The notes: generated by a model from the letters alone, not told the origin. A DNA stretch of 64,000 nucleotides from an uncultured Candidatus Entotheonella sp. (GCA_958295825.1 OY282375.1:4077489-4141488), one strand, 5' to 3'. Shown: positions 43,841 through 54,004, counted from the first letter of the stretch. Made by a program: numbers and translations.

Positions 43841-45010
43841 ATGCAAGTGGCGGAGCGTATGTCCCGCTTGGGCACGGAAACGGCGTTCGAGGTGCTGGTG
43901 AAGGCCCGTGCTCTGGAAGCGCAAGGCCGCGACGTGGTGCACCTGGAGATCGGCGAGCCCGATTTCGACACCCCGCCGCACGTCATCGCGGCGGGTAAGC
44001 AGGCCCTCGACGAGGGCTATACGCACTACGGGCCGTCCGCCGGCCTGCCCGAGCTCCGCGAGGCGATTGCCGCCGACGTGGCCCGCAGCCGCGGCATCGA
44101 CGTACGCATGCCGCAGGTGGTGGTGACGCCCGGCGCCAAGCCGATCATGTTTTTCGTCATTATGGCCCTGGCGCAGGCCGGCGACGAAGTCATCTACCCC
44201 GACCCCGGCTTCCCGATCTACGAGTCGGTCATCCGCTTCGTCGGCGCCACGCCGGTGCCCGTGCCACTGCGCGAGGCGCGCGGCTTCAGCCTCGACGTGG
44301 ACGAACTGAAGAGCTTGGTGTCGTCCCGCACTCGGCTGATCATCCTCAACTCCCCGCACAACCCCACCGGCGGCATGCTGCCGGAAGCCGACCTGCGCGC
44401 CATCGCCGCCGTCGCCCTGCAGCACGGCATCCCGGTGCTGTCCGACGAGATTTACTCCCAAATGCTGTATGAGGGCACGTTCCACAGCATCACCGCCTAC
44501 GACGGCATGGCGGACCTGACGATCATCCTGGACGGCTTCTCGAAAACCTACGCCATGACGGGCTGGCGGCTCGGCTACGGCGTCATGCCCGAGTCACTGG
44601 CGGATCACGTAACGCGCCTGATGACCAACTGCAATTCCTGTACCGCGTCGTTCACGCAGCGCGCCGGGTTGGCCGCCCTGCAGGGGCCGCAGGACGCCGT
44701 GGGCGAGATGATGTCGGAGTTCCGACGCCGCCGCGACCTGTTCGTGGCCGGGTTGAACGCCATTGACGGGATAAGCTGCGCGGTGCCGGGCGGCGCCTTC
44801 TACGCCTTTCCGAACATCACCGGGCTCGGCCGCACGTCCAAGGAAGTGGCGGATTATCTGCTGCAGGAGGGCGGCGTGGCGGCCCTGGCGGGGGATGACT
44901 TCGGCCCCAACGGCGCTGGCTATATGCGCTTTTCGTACGCCAATTCACTCGACAACCTGAGGAAGGCGCTCGAACGCATCGCCGATTGCGCGGCCAAGCT
45001 GCAGGGCTGA
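43841..45010 (+). CDS. PLP-dependent class I/II aminotransferase
   Basis: Fold-type I aminotransferase of 389 residues, aspartate/tyrosine-like subgroup I-gamma. Seen are VVHLEIGEPDFDTPPHV, YTHYGPSAGLPELREAIA, the NSPHNPTGGMLPE Asn, DEIYSQMLYEG, the PLP lysine in LDGFSKTYAMTGWRLGYGVMP and MRFSYANSLDNL with the substrate Arg. The ATG at 43841 follows GGAGGAAG. Substrate is not fixed by sequence. The next gene starts 3 bases after its stop. Confidence 0.92.
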   Translation: MQVAERMSRLGTETAFEVLVKARALEAQGRDVVHLEIGEPDFDTPPHVIAAGKQALDEGYTHYGPSAGLPELREAIAADVARSRGIDVRMPQVVVTPGAKPIMFFVIMALAQAGDEVIYPDPGFPIYESVIRFVGATPVPVPLREARGFSLDVDELKSLVSSRTRLIILNSPHNPTGGMLPEADLRAIAAVALQHGIPVLSDEIYSQMLYEGTFHSITAYDGMADLTIILDGFSKTYAMTGWRLGYGVMPESLADHVTRLMTNCNSCTASFTQRAGLAALQGPQDAVGEMMSEFRRRRDLFVAGLNAIDGISCAVPGGAFYAFPNITGLGRTSKEVADYLLQEGGVAALAGDDFGPNGAGYMRFSYANSLDNLRKALERIADCAAKLQG

Positions 45011-45013
45011 GGC

Positions 45014-45859
45014 GTGGCCCAAAGCATGGGGCCGCCTGCCGACCGACCAACGGGCGGCAGGGGCAGGCGGCTGGTTTGCCTGCTGATCCTGTGCGCCTGC
45101 CTGAGTTTGCTCGCCTGTTCGGATTCCCCGACTGGCAATGATGCATCCGACCTGCCGCCGCAAGCGCCCGTCTATGGCTATGCCGTGGTGCGCACCTACC
45201 CGCATGACCGTGAGGCATTCACCCAGGGCTTGGCCTTCGACGATCAGGGAACGCTTTACGAGAGCACGGGGCAACACGGTCAATCCTCGCTGCGCCGGGT
45301 GGATTTGAACAGCGGGACGATTCTGCAACACCACGACTTGCCGTCCGCGCTGTTCGGCGAGGGCATCACCGTCTTCGGCAACCGCATTATCCAGCTCACT
45401 TGGCAAGCCGGCCGCGCCTTCGTCTACGACAAAGCCGGCTTCGACCTTCTACGGGAGTTCACCTACCGCACCGAAGGCTGGGGCCTGACGCACGACGGCC
45501 AGCGCCTCATCATGAGCGATGGTACCGCCACCCTGTACTTCCTGCACCCCGACACGTTTGCCGAAACGGCCCGCCTGACCGTCCGCGATCACCGCGGCCC
45601 AGTGATTCGCCTGAACGAATTGGAATACGTTGGCGGCGAAATCCTGGCCAACGTCTGGCAGACCGACCGCATCGCCCGCATCGATCCCCGCACGGGGCAC
45701 GTCACCGGCTGGATCGATCTCACCGGCCTCTTGCAACCCAGCGACCAACGCCAACCCGTCGACGTGCTCAACGGCATCGCCTACGACGCCCGCACCGACC
45801 GCCTCTTCGTCACCGGAAAATGGTGGCCTAAGCTCTTCGAGATCACCCTGACCCCGTAG
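45014..45859 (+). CDS. Glutaminyl-peptide cyclotransferase, lipoprotein form
   Basis: Plant/bacterial-type (five-bladed propeller) glutaminyl cyclase of 281 residues, which turns N-terminal Gln into pyroglutamate. A lipobox LSLLACSD near residue 35 indicates an exported lipoprotein. Family blocks are TYPHDREAFTQGLAFDDQGTLYESTGQHGQSSLRRVDL, LTWQAGRAFVYD, EGWGLTHDGQRLIMSDGT, LNELEYVGGEILANVWQTDRIARIDP and LNGIAYDARTDRLFVTGKWWPKLFEI. The GTG start is 3 bases after the aminotransferase stop, so they are coupled. Confidence 0.9.
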   Translation: MAQSMGPPADRPTGGRGRRLVCLLILCACLSLLACSDSPTGNDASDLPPQAPVYGYAVVRTYPHDREAFTQGLAFDDQGTLYESTGQHGQSSLRRVDLNSGTILQHHDLPSALFGEGITVFGNRIIQLTWQAGRAFVYDKAGFDLLREFTYRTEGWGLTHDGQRLIMSDGTATLYFLHPDTFAETARLTVRDHRGPVIRLNELEYVGGEILANVWQTDRIARIDPRTGHVTGWIDLTGLLQPSDQRQPVDVLNGIAYDARTDRLFVTGKWWPKLFEITLTP

Positions 45860-45975
45860 CAGGCCGGCGTATCGTGGACTTGAAAACGTCAACGGCGTAG
45901 CATGACACCCGCGTATTCGGCAATACACGGTTTGGGTTGACACGGGGGAATCCCGTGCTTGCGAAAGGAAGCAAA

Positions 45976-47208
45976 ATGGCTGACCTGAGGATTAACGGTG
46001 CGCGTTTGTGGGAATCGCTGATGACCCTGGCGCGTATCGGCGAAACGCCGCGCGGTGGTGTCTGCCGCGTGGCCCTGAGCGACGTAGACCGCGAGGGCCG
46101 CAACTTGTTCGTGCGCTGGGCACGGGAGGCCGGCTGCACGGTCGAGATCGACCAAATGGGCAACATCTTTGCGCGCCGCGCCGGTTCCGCTCCGACCCTG
46201 GCGCCCGTGATGACCGGCAGCCACCTCGATACCCAGCCTACCGGCGGCAAGTTCGACGGCGCCTACGGCGTGCTCGCCGGCCTCGAGGTCATCCGCACCC
46301 TTAACGACGCCAACCACACCACGCGACGCCCCGTGGAGGTAGTGGCGTGGACGAACGAGGAGGGTTGCCGCTTCGCCCCCGCCATGCTGGCCTCGGGCGT
46401 GTTTGGCGGCGAGTTCAGCCTCGAATACGGCCTGACGCGGGCCGACCACGACGGCGTCACCGTGGCCCAGGAGCTGGACCGCATCGGCTACGCCGGCACG
46501 CGGCCTTGCGGCGGCCAGCCGGTGCACGCCTTTTTCGAGGCGCACATTGAGCAGGGGCCGCTGCTGGAAGCGCACGAGTGCGTCATCGGCGTGGTGCAGG
46601 GGTTGCAGGGGCAACGCTGGTTCGACTGTACGATCGCAGGGATGGAATCGCACGCTGGCACCACCCCCATGCCGCGGCGGCGCGACGCGCTGTGCGGCGC
46701 CGCTCAGATCGTCACCGCCGTACAGCAGGCCGCCCTGGCGCAGGCGCCACATGGCGTCGGCACGGTCGGCGATCTGCGGGTGCATCCCAACTCGCGCAAC
46801 GTCATTCCGGGACGGGTGGATTTTACGGTTGATCTGCGGCATCCCGACGATGCGGCCCTGGCAGCCATGGCGGATGCCCTGCGGGAAGCCGCGGCGGAGG
46901 TGGAAACGGCCATGGGGCTGACCGCCGCGCTCGATGAAATCTGGTACGCGCCGCCGACGCCGTTTGACGCCGGTAGCGTCGTCGCCGTCCGCCGCGCCGC
47001 CCAAAACCTGGACTTGCCGCACATGGACGTGATCAGCGGCGCCGGTCACGACGCCAAGTACGTAGCCAAGGTATGCCCGGCGGCGATGATCTTCATCCCC
47101 TGCAAGGACGGCATCAGCCACAACGAGATTGAGGACGCGACGCCGGAACACGCCGCCGCCGGCTGCGACGTGTTGCTGCACGCCATCCTGGAAGCGGACG
47201 GCGCGTGA
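45976..47208 (+). CDS. M20-family amidase (N-carbamoyl-L-amino acid hydrolase / allantoate amidohydrolase type)
   Basis: Zinc-dependent hydrolase of 410 residues. Metal ligands lie in TGSHLDTQPTGGKFDGAYGVLAGLEV, AWTNEEGCRFAPAMLASG, FEAHIEQGPLLE and DGISHNEIEDATPEH. The central lid domain has GMESHAGTTPMPRRRDAL and NVIPGRVDFTVDLRHPD. The ATG at 45976 follows AGGAAG. Allantoate, ureidoglycolate and N-carbamoyl amino acids are all possible substrates; no hydantoinase or allantoinase is nearby. Confidence 0.9.
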   Translation: MADLRINGARLWESLMTLARIGETPRGGVCRVALSDVDREGRNLFVRWAREAGCTVEIDQMGNIFARRAGSAPTLAPVMTGSHLDTQPTGGKFDGAYGVLAGLEVIRTLNDANHTTRRPVEVVAWTNEEGCRFAPAMLASGVFGGEFSLEYGLTRADHDGVTVAQELDRIGYAGTRPCGGQPVHAFFEAHIEQGPLLEAHECVIGVVQGLQGQRWFDCTIAGMESHAGTTPMPRRRDALCGAAQIVTAVQQAALAQAPHGVGTVGDLRVHPNSRNVIPGRVDFTVDLRHPDDAALAAMADALREAAAEVETAMGLTAALDEIWYAPPTPFDAGSVVAVRRAAQNLDLPHMDVISGAGHDAKYVAKVCPAAMIFIPCKDGISHNEIEDATPEHAAAGCDVLLHAILEADGA

Positions 47209-47602
47209 CGGTTGGGATGGCTCTGAATGGCCGGCCAGACTAACCGTGGCCACGCCCTGGCCTAACGGCACTAGCCCGGTACGTCGCACTGGAAACCGTG
47301 GCCCAGGAGCGTAGGCGTGGTTTCTGGGCTGGTAGCTTTCGAGTCGTGGCAATAGTGATGCGACTAGCGGTTGCCTTGAGATGTTGATCTTGGCTGAGTT
47401 AACCACCGAAGGAAGGCTTGAGAACATGGTTATTTTCGACCCAGTTAACGGAATCGGAGGTTCTTTGTTCGTCGCGAGCCCCATCCGCAAGCCGGGGCAA
47501 GGCCCCAATACCTTTTCTCAGTTGGTCAACGCGGTTCGTCGTTCCGACTCGAGACCGTCCAATAGGTGTATCGGTTCGAGATCATCCTGCAGAGCGGGGG
47601 TA
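47209..47602. other. No recognisable gene
   Basis: A reading frame is open from 47381 but its first 74 residues match nothing I know and have no good ribosome-binding site. Composition is less GC-rich than in the preceding gene. Confidence 0.4.
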
Positions 47603-48008
47603 ATGATGGCGTTACAAGCTGACGCATTAAGATTGGTAGAACTTGACCGGCAGGTGTCTCAAGCGTTGATCGAATGTGATGCTGAAGAACTGCTACGCCT
47701 TCCAGCAATATGACGCGGTCTTTGCACTGTGCCGAATGTCAATTGGGGCGAGCATTCGCGACATCTGCGTACGACGTGGACTACTTCCGGATCCAGATGA
47801 AAAAGTCATTCTTCTTGAGAAGTACCGCTGGAAAGAACTGCGTGATAAGGTCTCAATCGGTTCGCTCAATGAGAAATTGGAGATTCTTTATGGCCGCCTG
47901 CGTGAAGTGGTGCACGTACGAAGATCAGCGACGGCTGGAGAAGCTCATGCAATGTTTCGAAGGACGCTGTCGCTCATTGAGGAACTCTATGGAAGTCATG
48001 GTCTCTAA
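47603..48008 (+). pseudogene. Small unrecognised gene, apparently frameshifted
   Basis: ATG 47603 or 47606 opens MALQADALRLVELDRQVSQALIECDAEELLRLPAI, which stops at 47713. The other frame, starting at 47676, continues QQYDAVFALCRMSIGASIRDICVRRGLLPDPDEKVILLEKYRWKELRDKV and ends LIEELYGSHGL. The two pieces join smoothly in composition, so I infer one helical protein of about 130 residues with a frameshift near 47700. Family not recognised. Confidence 0.35.
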
Positions 48009-48172
48009 AGACCCGGAGGCGAGGCGTGCGCTCATTGGTGCATGCGGAGGCCTGACGGTTGGTCGACTTGGTGGCAGAATTCGTGTGCTTCCGCGAGGGA
48101 AGGTATATGCCGCCCGGCAGCAGACCGTTGAAGGCCCTGCCGCCGCTTGGCGGCACGGTCTGTTCAGCGCGT

Positions 48173-48514
48173 CTATGCTGGCCGGTTGATTCGTACCAAT
48201 CGGCCAGTCCAGTCCGAGTACGCTTGCAATTCGCTATGGATGCGGCCGGCGAGTGCCTCGAAGTCCGGGTCGTAGGTGCAGACAACCATGCCGCTGTGGT
48301 CGGGCGTCGCCTGATGCAGACGGATGAAATGACGGCGATTGAGGGTGAGCATGATCCGCGACTCGCCGATGGCGAATGCCAAAATGTCTTCATCCGATAT
48401 GGCTTGACCGGCCTTGCCGCTTTCGTAAGTGGTCAACACCTTGTGGCCCAACTCTCGCAAGGCCTCGACAACGGGCAGCGGGAAATTCTCATCGGCGTAG
48501 CAATCCGCCATCAA
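48173..48514 (-). CDS. DUF5615 PIN-like toxin
   Basis: Small protein of 113 residues with the PIN-like DUF5615 fold. YADENFPLPVVEALRELGHKVLTTYESGKAGQAISDEDILAFAIGESRIMLTLNRRHFIRLH holds the conserved Asp-Glu near the start and TLNRRHF. Such proteins are predicted RNases in type II toxin-antitoxin pairs with DUF433. Its start overlaps the DUF433 stop by 4 bases, the standard antitoxin-toxin coupling. Both look intact. Confidence 0.85.
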   Translation of the reverse strand: MMADCYADENFPLPVVEALRELGHKVLTTYESGKAGQAISDEDILAFAIGESRIMLTLNRRHFIRLHQATPDHSGMVVCTYDPDFEALAGRIHSELQAYSDWTGRLVRINRPA

Positions 48515-48840
48515 GCCGCCTCGTTGCGTCGAATCTGTTGGTCAATTTCCTCAGCATGCGAGCGGGCATAGGCCCAGGCATTCGCCAGATCTTCCACTCG
48601 CAGGGTGGGGTAGCTGCGCAAAATGTCAATGTCGCTCGTCCCCAGCCGCCGCGCTTGCACCAAAAGCCACACCGGAATGCGGGTGCGAACCACGCAAGCT
48701 TCGCCGCCACACACCTCTGGACGGCTTTCGACCCCAGGAAAGGAGTCCCCCAGGTCCTGGACCACCCACTGAAGCAGTTGGGCTTTTTCGGCCCGGCTCA
48801 GCGCCGCTACGTATTCTTCCATTTCCTGATGCGTTGGCAT
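48511..48840 (-). CDS. DUF433-domain antitoxin
   Basis: Protein of 109 residues. The DUF433 part (residues about 40-105) reads SRPEVCGGEACVVRTRIPVWLLVQARRLGTSDIDILRSYPTLRVEDLANAWAYARSH, a winged-helix-like DNA-binding fold that represses its own operon in relatives. A helical N-terminal extension precedes it. The ATG at 48840 was preferred to a TTG two codons upstream. First gene of the pair with DUF5615. Confidence 0.85.
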   Translation of the reverse strand: MPTHQEMEEYVAALSRAEKAQLLQWVVQDLGDSFPGVESRPEVCGGEACVVRTRIPVWLLVQARRLGTSDIDILRSYPTLRVEDLANAWAYARSHAEEIDQQIRRNEAA

Positions 48841-48914
48841 AGTCAATCCCTAGCGCAAGACAGACGCCGCCCGGCAGCAGGCCGTTGGAGGCCGCGCCGC
48901 CGGGCGGTCAGGGA

Positions 48915-50087
48915 TCAGACCGAAACGGTCGCCGACTTGAAGGCCGGCATGACCGCCTCGGCGAAGCAGGCGAGCTGGTCCTGGAATTGGGCGTTCGACA
49001 GGCCCATGGGAAAGCCGATGAGGATGTGCTCCAGGCCGGGATAACGCTCTTGCAGTTCTTGCAGGTAGGCGACCATGTCCTGCGGCGTGCCCGCGAACCA
49101 GGCGCGGTTGTTGATGACCTCCTCGAAGTTACTGCCGGCCGCGATGTGCGTGGCCACGCCGGCCGGGCCGGTGGCCTTCATCTGCTTCTCGTTGTAGCGC
49201 AGCATGCCGAGCGGCGCGGCGAACTTGACGTGCTCCTCGAAGATCGGCTCCAGCGTCCGCTTGGCGCTCTCGGCGCTCGAATCGAGGTAGCACCACAGAC
49301 CCAGCGCCAGATTTTCACCCAGCGCTAAATCCCGCCCGTGGCGAGCGTTGACGTCCTGAAAACGCTGCATCCAGCCCTCGATATACTCGGCCGCCGTTCC
49401 CAGAATCACCCCCTTGACGCCGTGCTTGGCCATGAAGTTGAGGCCGCGCTCGGAGCCGCTGACCATCGGCTGCCACACCTCGACGGGCAGATTGAAGGGA
49501 CGCGGCACCAAGGTAATGTCCTGCAGTTGGTAGCCGCGGTACGGCACCTCGGGCGGCAGGGTGTAGTGCTTGCCGCGGTGCGAAAACGACTTCTCGTTGA
49601 ACGCCTTCAGGACGATCTCGAATTGTTCCTCGAACAGCTCGCGGTTGGCGTCGGCGTCGAGCATCGGGGCGCCGAAGCATTCCACCTCGCGGGTGTGGTA
49701 GCCCCGTCCCACCCCGAAGATCACCCGGCCGCCCGTCAGGATGTCCGCCATGGCAAAATCCTCGGCCAGCCGGATGGGGTGCCACATCGGCAGGATGTTG
49801 AAGCCGCAGCCGAACTTCAGGCGCTGGGTGAACTGCGACAGCCACACGCTCAGCATCATCAGATTCGGGATCGTTTCGTACCCCTCGCGCTGGAAGTGGT
49901 GCTCGGCCATCCACAGCGTGTCGTAACCCAGGTCTTCCATGCGCGAAGCCAGGTCCTTAGCGATGTCGAACGACAGCGCCAGCCGCTCGTTGTCCCACGT
50001 GCGGTCGTCGTGCGGCGTGCCGTTGAAGCCGATGTTCTCTCCCTCCAAGACGTGCCCAGCATAGAGCACCGAGAAATTGCCAAGCAT
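48915..50087 (-). CDS. LLM-class flavin-dependent oxidoreductase
   Basis: Bacterial luciferase-like monooxygenase of 390 residues with a TIM-barrel fold, probably using FMNH2 (or F420). Seen are DLGYDTLWMAEHHFQREGYETIPNLMMLSVWL, LKFGCGFNILPMWHPIRLAEDFAMADILTGGRVIFGVGRGYHTREVECFG and PVEVWQPMVSGSERGL. The ATG at 50087 follows AGGAGGC. The substrate is unknown. It stands alone between the toxin-antitoxin pair and murJ. Confidence 0.9.
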   Translation of the reverse strand: MLGNFSVLYAGHVLEGENIGFNGTPHDDRTWDNERLALSFDIAKDLASRMEDLGYDTLWMAEHHFQREGYETIPNLMMLSVWLSQFTQRLKFGCGFNILPMWHPIRLAEDFAMADILTGGRVIFGVGRGYHTREVECFGAPMLDADANRELFEEQFEIVLKAFNEKSFSHRGKHYTLPPEVPYRGYQLQDITLVPRPFNLPVEVWQPMVSGSERGLNFMAKHGVKGVILGTAAEYIEGWMQRFQDVNARHGRDLALGENLALGLWCYLDSSAESAKRTLEPIFEEHVKFAAPLGMLRYNEKQMKATGPAGVATHIAAGSNFEEVINNRAWFAGTPQDMVAYLQELQERYPGLEHILIGFPMGLSNAQFQDQLACFAEAVMPAFKSATVSV

Positions 50088-50203
50088 GCTTTTGCCTCCT
50101 CTGGTCATGCCGCGGCAAGGCGGCCCGCGGCGGGTTCGGCGATGTTTCATAAAGCCCGTAATCATAGCACCAAATCCTGCCTGCCAAGCGATGGTGTTTT
50201 GGC

Positions 50204-51766
50204 TCACTGCCGCCGCACGAGCTTTTCCCTCAAGATGCCGGCAATATCCCGCGCCGGCGCCAAGGGCATGCACCAAGTGACACCCCCATACGCCAGGCCC
50301 GCAACCAGCATGGGCACGAACACCGCGCCGAGGCGGGTGCCGACGAAACCGGCGCCAAACTGCCATTCCCACCACGTCAGAACGCCCCAGGCCACCGCGC
50401 CGGAGATGGCGACGGCCAGAGCGATCCAACCGCTTTCACGCCGCAGGCGACGCAGATCGAGGCCGTTCACGTGGCGACGCAAAGCGCGCACCAGCAGCGC
50501 CACCTGGCACACGGCGCTGAGGGTGTTGGCGGTCGCCAAACCAGCTTGTTCAAAGGGAACAATGAGGATCAGGGTGAACACCAGGTTGAGGCCCAGGCAA
50601 AGAATGCTGAGGCGTACGGGCACCTTGACCTCGCCGAGGGCATAGAAGGCGCGCGTCAGGCTGCCCACGCACGAAAAGGCGATCAGGCCGGGGGCGAGGC
50701 AGGCCAGTGGTAGGGCCGTGCGTTGCGTCGCCAGAGGATCGAAGGCGCCGCGCTCCAGGATGAGGCGCACGATTGGCACGGCCAGCACGAAGGCCATGGC
50801 GGCGGCGAAGGCGTTGATGTAAACAAGATAGCCCAGCCCCTGCGTCAGGGTGGCTTTGAAGTCGTCAAATCGCTTTTCCGCCGCCAGGCCCGCCAGGGTC
50901 GGCAGCAGGAAGGTGAACAGAGACACGCCGACCACGCCCTGCGGAAATTCCATCAAACGCACGGCGTAATTGAACGAGGCGATGATTTCAGGATTGATCA
51001 GAAACGCGACGCCCTGCGTCACCAGCATGTTGAGCTGGAACGCCGCCACCCCCACGGTGCCCGGAATCATTTTGCGCGCCACCGTTCGCACCGACTCGTG
51101 GCGCCACGGCGTCACCCAGCGGAAGCGGAAGCCCGTGCGGTACAGGGTCGGGAGCTGGTAGGCGGCCTGCGCAACGCCAGCGACCAGAACGCCGTAGGCC
51201 AAGGCGAAAATCTGACGCTCCAGGCCGCCCGCCATGCGCCTGGCGAATACCAGCACCGCGGTAATCATCACCACGTTCAGCAGCGCAGCGCCCAGGGCGG
51301 GGATGAAGAAAAAGCCCCGCACGTTGAGCATGCCCATGAAAATCGCCGCCAGGCACACCCAGCCCATGTACGGAAACATGACGACGAGCAGTTGCAGCAT
51401 GAGCCGCACGTCGCCCTGCGGATTGGCCCACGCTAAATAGCCGCTGACGCCGAACAGGACCCCAGCAATCACCACTAGCGCGGTGACCAGGAAGCCGGAA
51501 ATCACCGCGTTGGCCATCCGCCACATGGCCGCGTCGCCCGCCGCTACCTCCTTTTCCTTCAGGAGGGGCAGGAAGGCCGCGCTCAGCGCCCCTTCACCAA
51601 GCAGACGGCGGAAGAGATTGGGCATCATGAAGGCGAGGTCGAAGGCGCCTTTGACTGGCCCGGCGCCCAGGAAATGCGCGTAGACCATCTCCCGGAGCAA
51701 ACCCAGCACCCGGCTGGCAACCGTTGCGGCCGCCATGGCGGCGCTGGATTTCAGCATCTGTGACAT
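50204..51766 (-). CDS. murJ: Lipid II flippase MurJ
   Basis: Inner-membrane flippase of 520 residues that moves lipid II outward for peptidoglycan synthesis. The N-terminus SSAAMAAATVASRVLGLLREMVYAHFLGAGPVKGAFDLAFMMPNLFRRLLGEGALSAAFLPLL is the strongly conserved MviN/MurJ start, with the Arg residues lining the cavity. About 13-14 hydrophobic segments follow. The ATG at 51766 or 51757 could be used. Single gene, divergent from the hydrolase at 52072. Confidence 0.95.
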   Translation of the reverse strand: MSQMLKSSAAMAAATVASRVLGLLREMVYAHFLGAGPVKGAFDLAFMMPNLFRRLLGEGALSAAFLPLLKEKEVAAGDAAMWRMANAVISGFLVTALVVIAGVLFGVSGYLAWANPQGDVRLMLQLLVVMFPYMGWVCLAAIFMGMLNVRGFFFIPALGAALLNVVMITAVLVFARRMAGGLERQIFALAYGVLVAGVAQAAYQLPTLYRTGFRFRWVTPWRHESVRTVARKMIPGTVGVAAFQLNMLVTQGVAFLINPEIIASFNYAVRLMEFPQGVVGVSLFTFLLPTLAGLAAEKRFDDFKATLTQGLGYLVYINAFAAAMAFVLAVPIVRLILERGAFDPLATQRTALPLACLAPGLIAFSCVGSLTRAFYALGEVKVPVRLSILCLGLNLVFTLILIVPFEQAGLATANTLSAVCQVALLVRALRRHVNGLDLRRLRRESGWIALAVAISGAVAWGVLTWWEWQFGAGFVGTRLGAVFVPMLVAGLAYGGVTWCMPLAPARDIAGILREKLVRRQ

Positions 51767-52071
51767 GCGACAACCATGCCTCACATTGACCGTTGTAATC
51801 GCGCCGTGGTACACATGGCAGGCAACGACAGGCGGCGTCCTGCATGTATCCTGCAGGAAAACGACGAGCGGCAGGCTGACGCATGGTAGCAAAGTCCGGC
51901 GCCCGGACACAGGGCAGGGGCGGGCGAACCGCGTCGGGGCGTGTCAGTAAACTCGGAGACTCACCAGGTCCCTGAGGCTGGGAGGTAGTTGAGCAGTGCG
52001 CAGAAGCGACAAAACGAGTCGAACGGGCGCTGCGGATCGCACCGCCCGCGTCACCAGGAGGAGCACGTGTC

Positions 52072-53907
52072 ATGTGTAATAGCGGAAAATCTGTGGGCGC
52101 GCCTGTCTATGCGGTGGCGTTTTTAATTTTGTTCATGATTACCCAGGGATCGGTCGCGGCCCAGTTGCAACAATTGCCGACGAGCGCCGCCTACGGCGAC
52201 TATGCCGTGGGCGTGGCCACCGGCTTCGCCGTGGACAATCGGCAACGCTTCGACCCCTGGAACAGCGCCTATGCCCGTCCCGCGTACCGCGCCCTGTTGC
52301 GCCGCGTGGAGGCCGCCGGGCAGCCCCGCACGGTGGTGTTTCAGTTGTGGTATCCGGCGGCGCCGGACACCTCTCAGGGGCGGCTCGCCGGGCCACGCTC
52401 TCCCTTCCCGGCGGCGAGCGGGCGGCGCGCGAATTACTACGACTTCTTCTTTCAGGCAGGGGATATGGCGCCGCAGATCGGCGCCGCGGCCCAAGTGGTG
52501 CTGCCGCAGTTCATCCACCTGCAAGGTGACGGCGTCCTGGCTGAGGCGGACGGCGCGACCCAGCAGGGGACCTTCGGTGAAATTGGCCAGCAAATTCTCA
52601 ATGCGCCGCAGAACGCGTGGCAGGACGCGCGGCCCGCCGAGGGGAAGTTCCCACTGATCCTCCTCGCCCACGGGCTGGCCGGCAACCACGGCATGTGGGG
52701 TTCTTTGGGCGAGTTTCTCGCCTCCCACGGCTACGTGGTGGTGGCGCCCACGTTCGTTTCCGACGGCGGTCTGCCGCTCGTGTTTCACGACGAGGATTCC
52801 CGCTTCGCAAAACAGACGTCAGCCGAGGAGCTGCAACAGGCTTACGAGTTGCTCCTGGGTGACGTCAAAGTCGTTCCCTACTTCTACCGCCTGCTGTTCG
52901 GGCTGGAAAGCCTGGGGTTCGCACCGCCGGCGGACTTCAATCCGGCCACGTTGAAGATCGTCCCCGGCGGCGTGGCGCGAGCCACCACCATGATGCGCAA
53001 CCTGTTTCGTCAGCGGGTGTCCGACGTGGGGCTGGTGCTGCACACCGTGCGCTTGCTCGGCGCGGACGAGGCCATCTGCCGGACCTCCCTCGCCGCCATG
53101 GGTGCGACCAGCGCCGCCCGTCCTACCGCCGACCGTTATCTGTGCGGTCTGCTCAACGGGCGCATCGACGGTGAACGCGTGGGCATCGCCGGACATTCGC
53201 TCGGCTCCATGACGGCGCAGCTGGCGGTCAACCACCTGCCCGGCATCAGCGCCGCTCTGGGACTCAACAACGCCCCGCCCTTCACCTGGACGCCCGAGGA
53301 GATGTTTGGCGCCGGCGAACGGGACGGCCTGCCGGTGGGCAGCCGCAAGCCCCTGCTGCTGCTGATCGGCGACGAGGACGCCTTCGTGCAACAGGTGTTC
53401 ATCGGCCTCTTTCAGTCGCTGGTGGCCTTGGCTGGAGGCGACCCTGCCGAGGCATTCCCCCTGGCCCCGGAACGCGCTGCGCCTGATCGCATGGAAAATC
53501 CGCAGCCGGTAGCACTGAGCGCTTGGCGCCGCGCCACCACCCCTGACCGTCTGCTGGTGATTGTGCGTGACACCGACCACTTCACCCTGGCCGAGGACTT
53601 TGCGCGGCTCTTCCCCTGGCCGAAATTCCAGCGCGGTGAGTTGGCCTTCGGCCAGACCCCGGAGCGCACCCGCAAGCCCACAGGCGAGCACGCCTTTGGC
53701 CCGCCGGGAGCGCCTGGGGAGCGCTATACCCAGTTGGGCTGGGCCACCGTAGACGGCGCCGAAGTGTACCTGCCCCATGTGGTTCGCGACTGGTATGCAC
53801 GGACGTGGTTCGACTGGCATCTGAAGGGAGACCAGGATGCCCACCGCCGCCTGCAAAACCCCGACCCTTTCGGGGACATGACTTCCGTGCGGAAAGAGGT
53901 GCAGTGA
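52072..53907 (+). CDS. Secreted alpha/beta hydrolase
   Basis: Exported hydrolase of 611 residues. A signal peptide (VYAVAFLILFMITQGSVAAQ) is followed by an alpha/beta-hydrolase domain: LILLAHGLAGNHGMWGSLGEFLASHGYVVVAP with the oxyanion His-Gly, the nucleophile elbow GIAGHSLGSMTAQLA near residue 375, LIGDEDAFV with a likely acid residue, and RDTDHFTLAED with a likely catalytic His. The layout resembles platelet-activating-factor acetylhydrolase-like enzymes. Substrate unknown. The ATG follows GGAGGAG. Confidence 0.85.
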   Translation: MCNSGKSVGAPVYAVAFLILFMITQGSVAAQLQQLPTSAAYGDYAVGVATGFAVDNRQRFDPWNSAYARPAYRALLRRVEAAGQPRTVVFQLWYPAAPDTSQGRLAGPRSPFPAASGRRANYYDFFFQAGDMAPQIGAAAQVVLPQFIHLQGDGVLAEADGATQQGTFGEIGQQILNAPQNAWQDARPAEGKFPLILLAHGLAGNHGMWGSLGEFLASHGYVVVAPTFVSDGGLPLVFHDEDSRFAKQTSAEELQQAYELLLGDVKVVPYFYRLLFGLESLGFAPPADFNPATLKIVPGGVARATTMMRNLFRQRVSDVGLVLHTVRLLGADEAICRTSLAAMGATSAARPTADRYLCGLLNGRIDGERVGIAGHSLGSMTAQLAVNHLPGISAALGLNNAPPFTWTPEEMFGAGERDGLPVGSRKPLLLLIGDEDAFVQQVFIGLFQSLVALAGGDPAEAFPLAPERAAPDRMENPQPVALSAWRRATTPDRLLVIVRDTDHFTLAEDFARLFPWPKFQRGELAFGQTPERTRKPTGEHAFGPPGAPGERYTQLGWATVDGAEVYLPHVVRDWYARTWFDWHLKGDQDAHRRLQNPDPFGDMTSVRKEVQ

Positions 53908-54004
53908 TGACCGCAGGCGGGATACCAACGCCGTTGATCCCACGCGTGAGTCAAAATTTCCGATGTACAAATATACGAGGTGATTCTGTATCGGAGCGGC
54001 GCCG

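Noticed and set aside
47209..47340. Possible tRNA in a GC-rich stretch with short inverted repeats
   Set aside because: No acceptor/T-loop pattern (GGTTCGA-like) with matching stems could be found.
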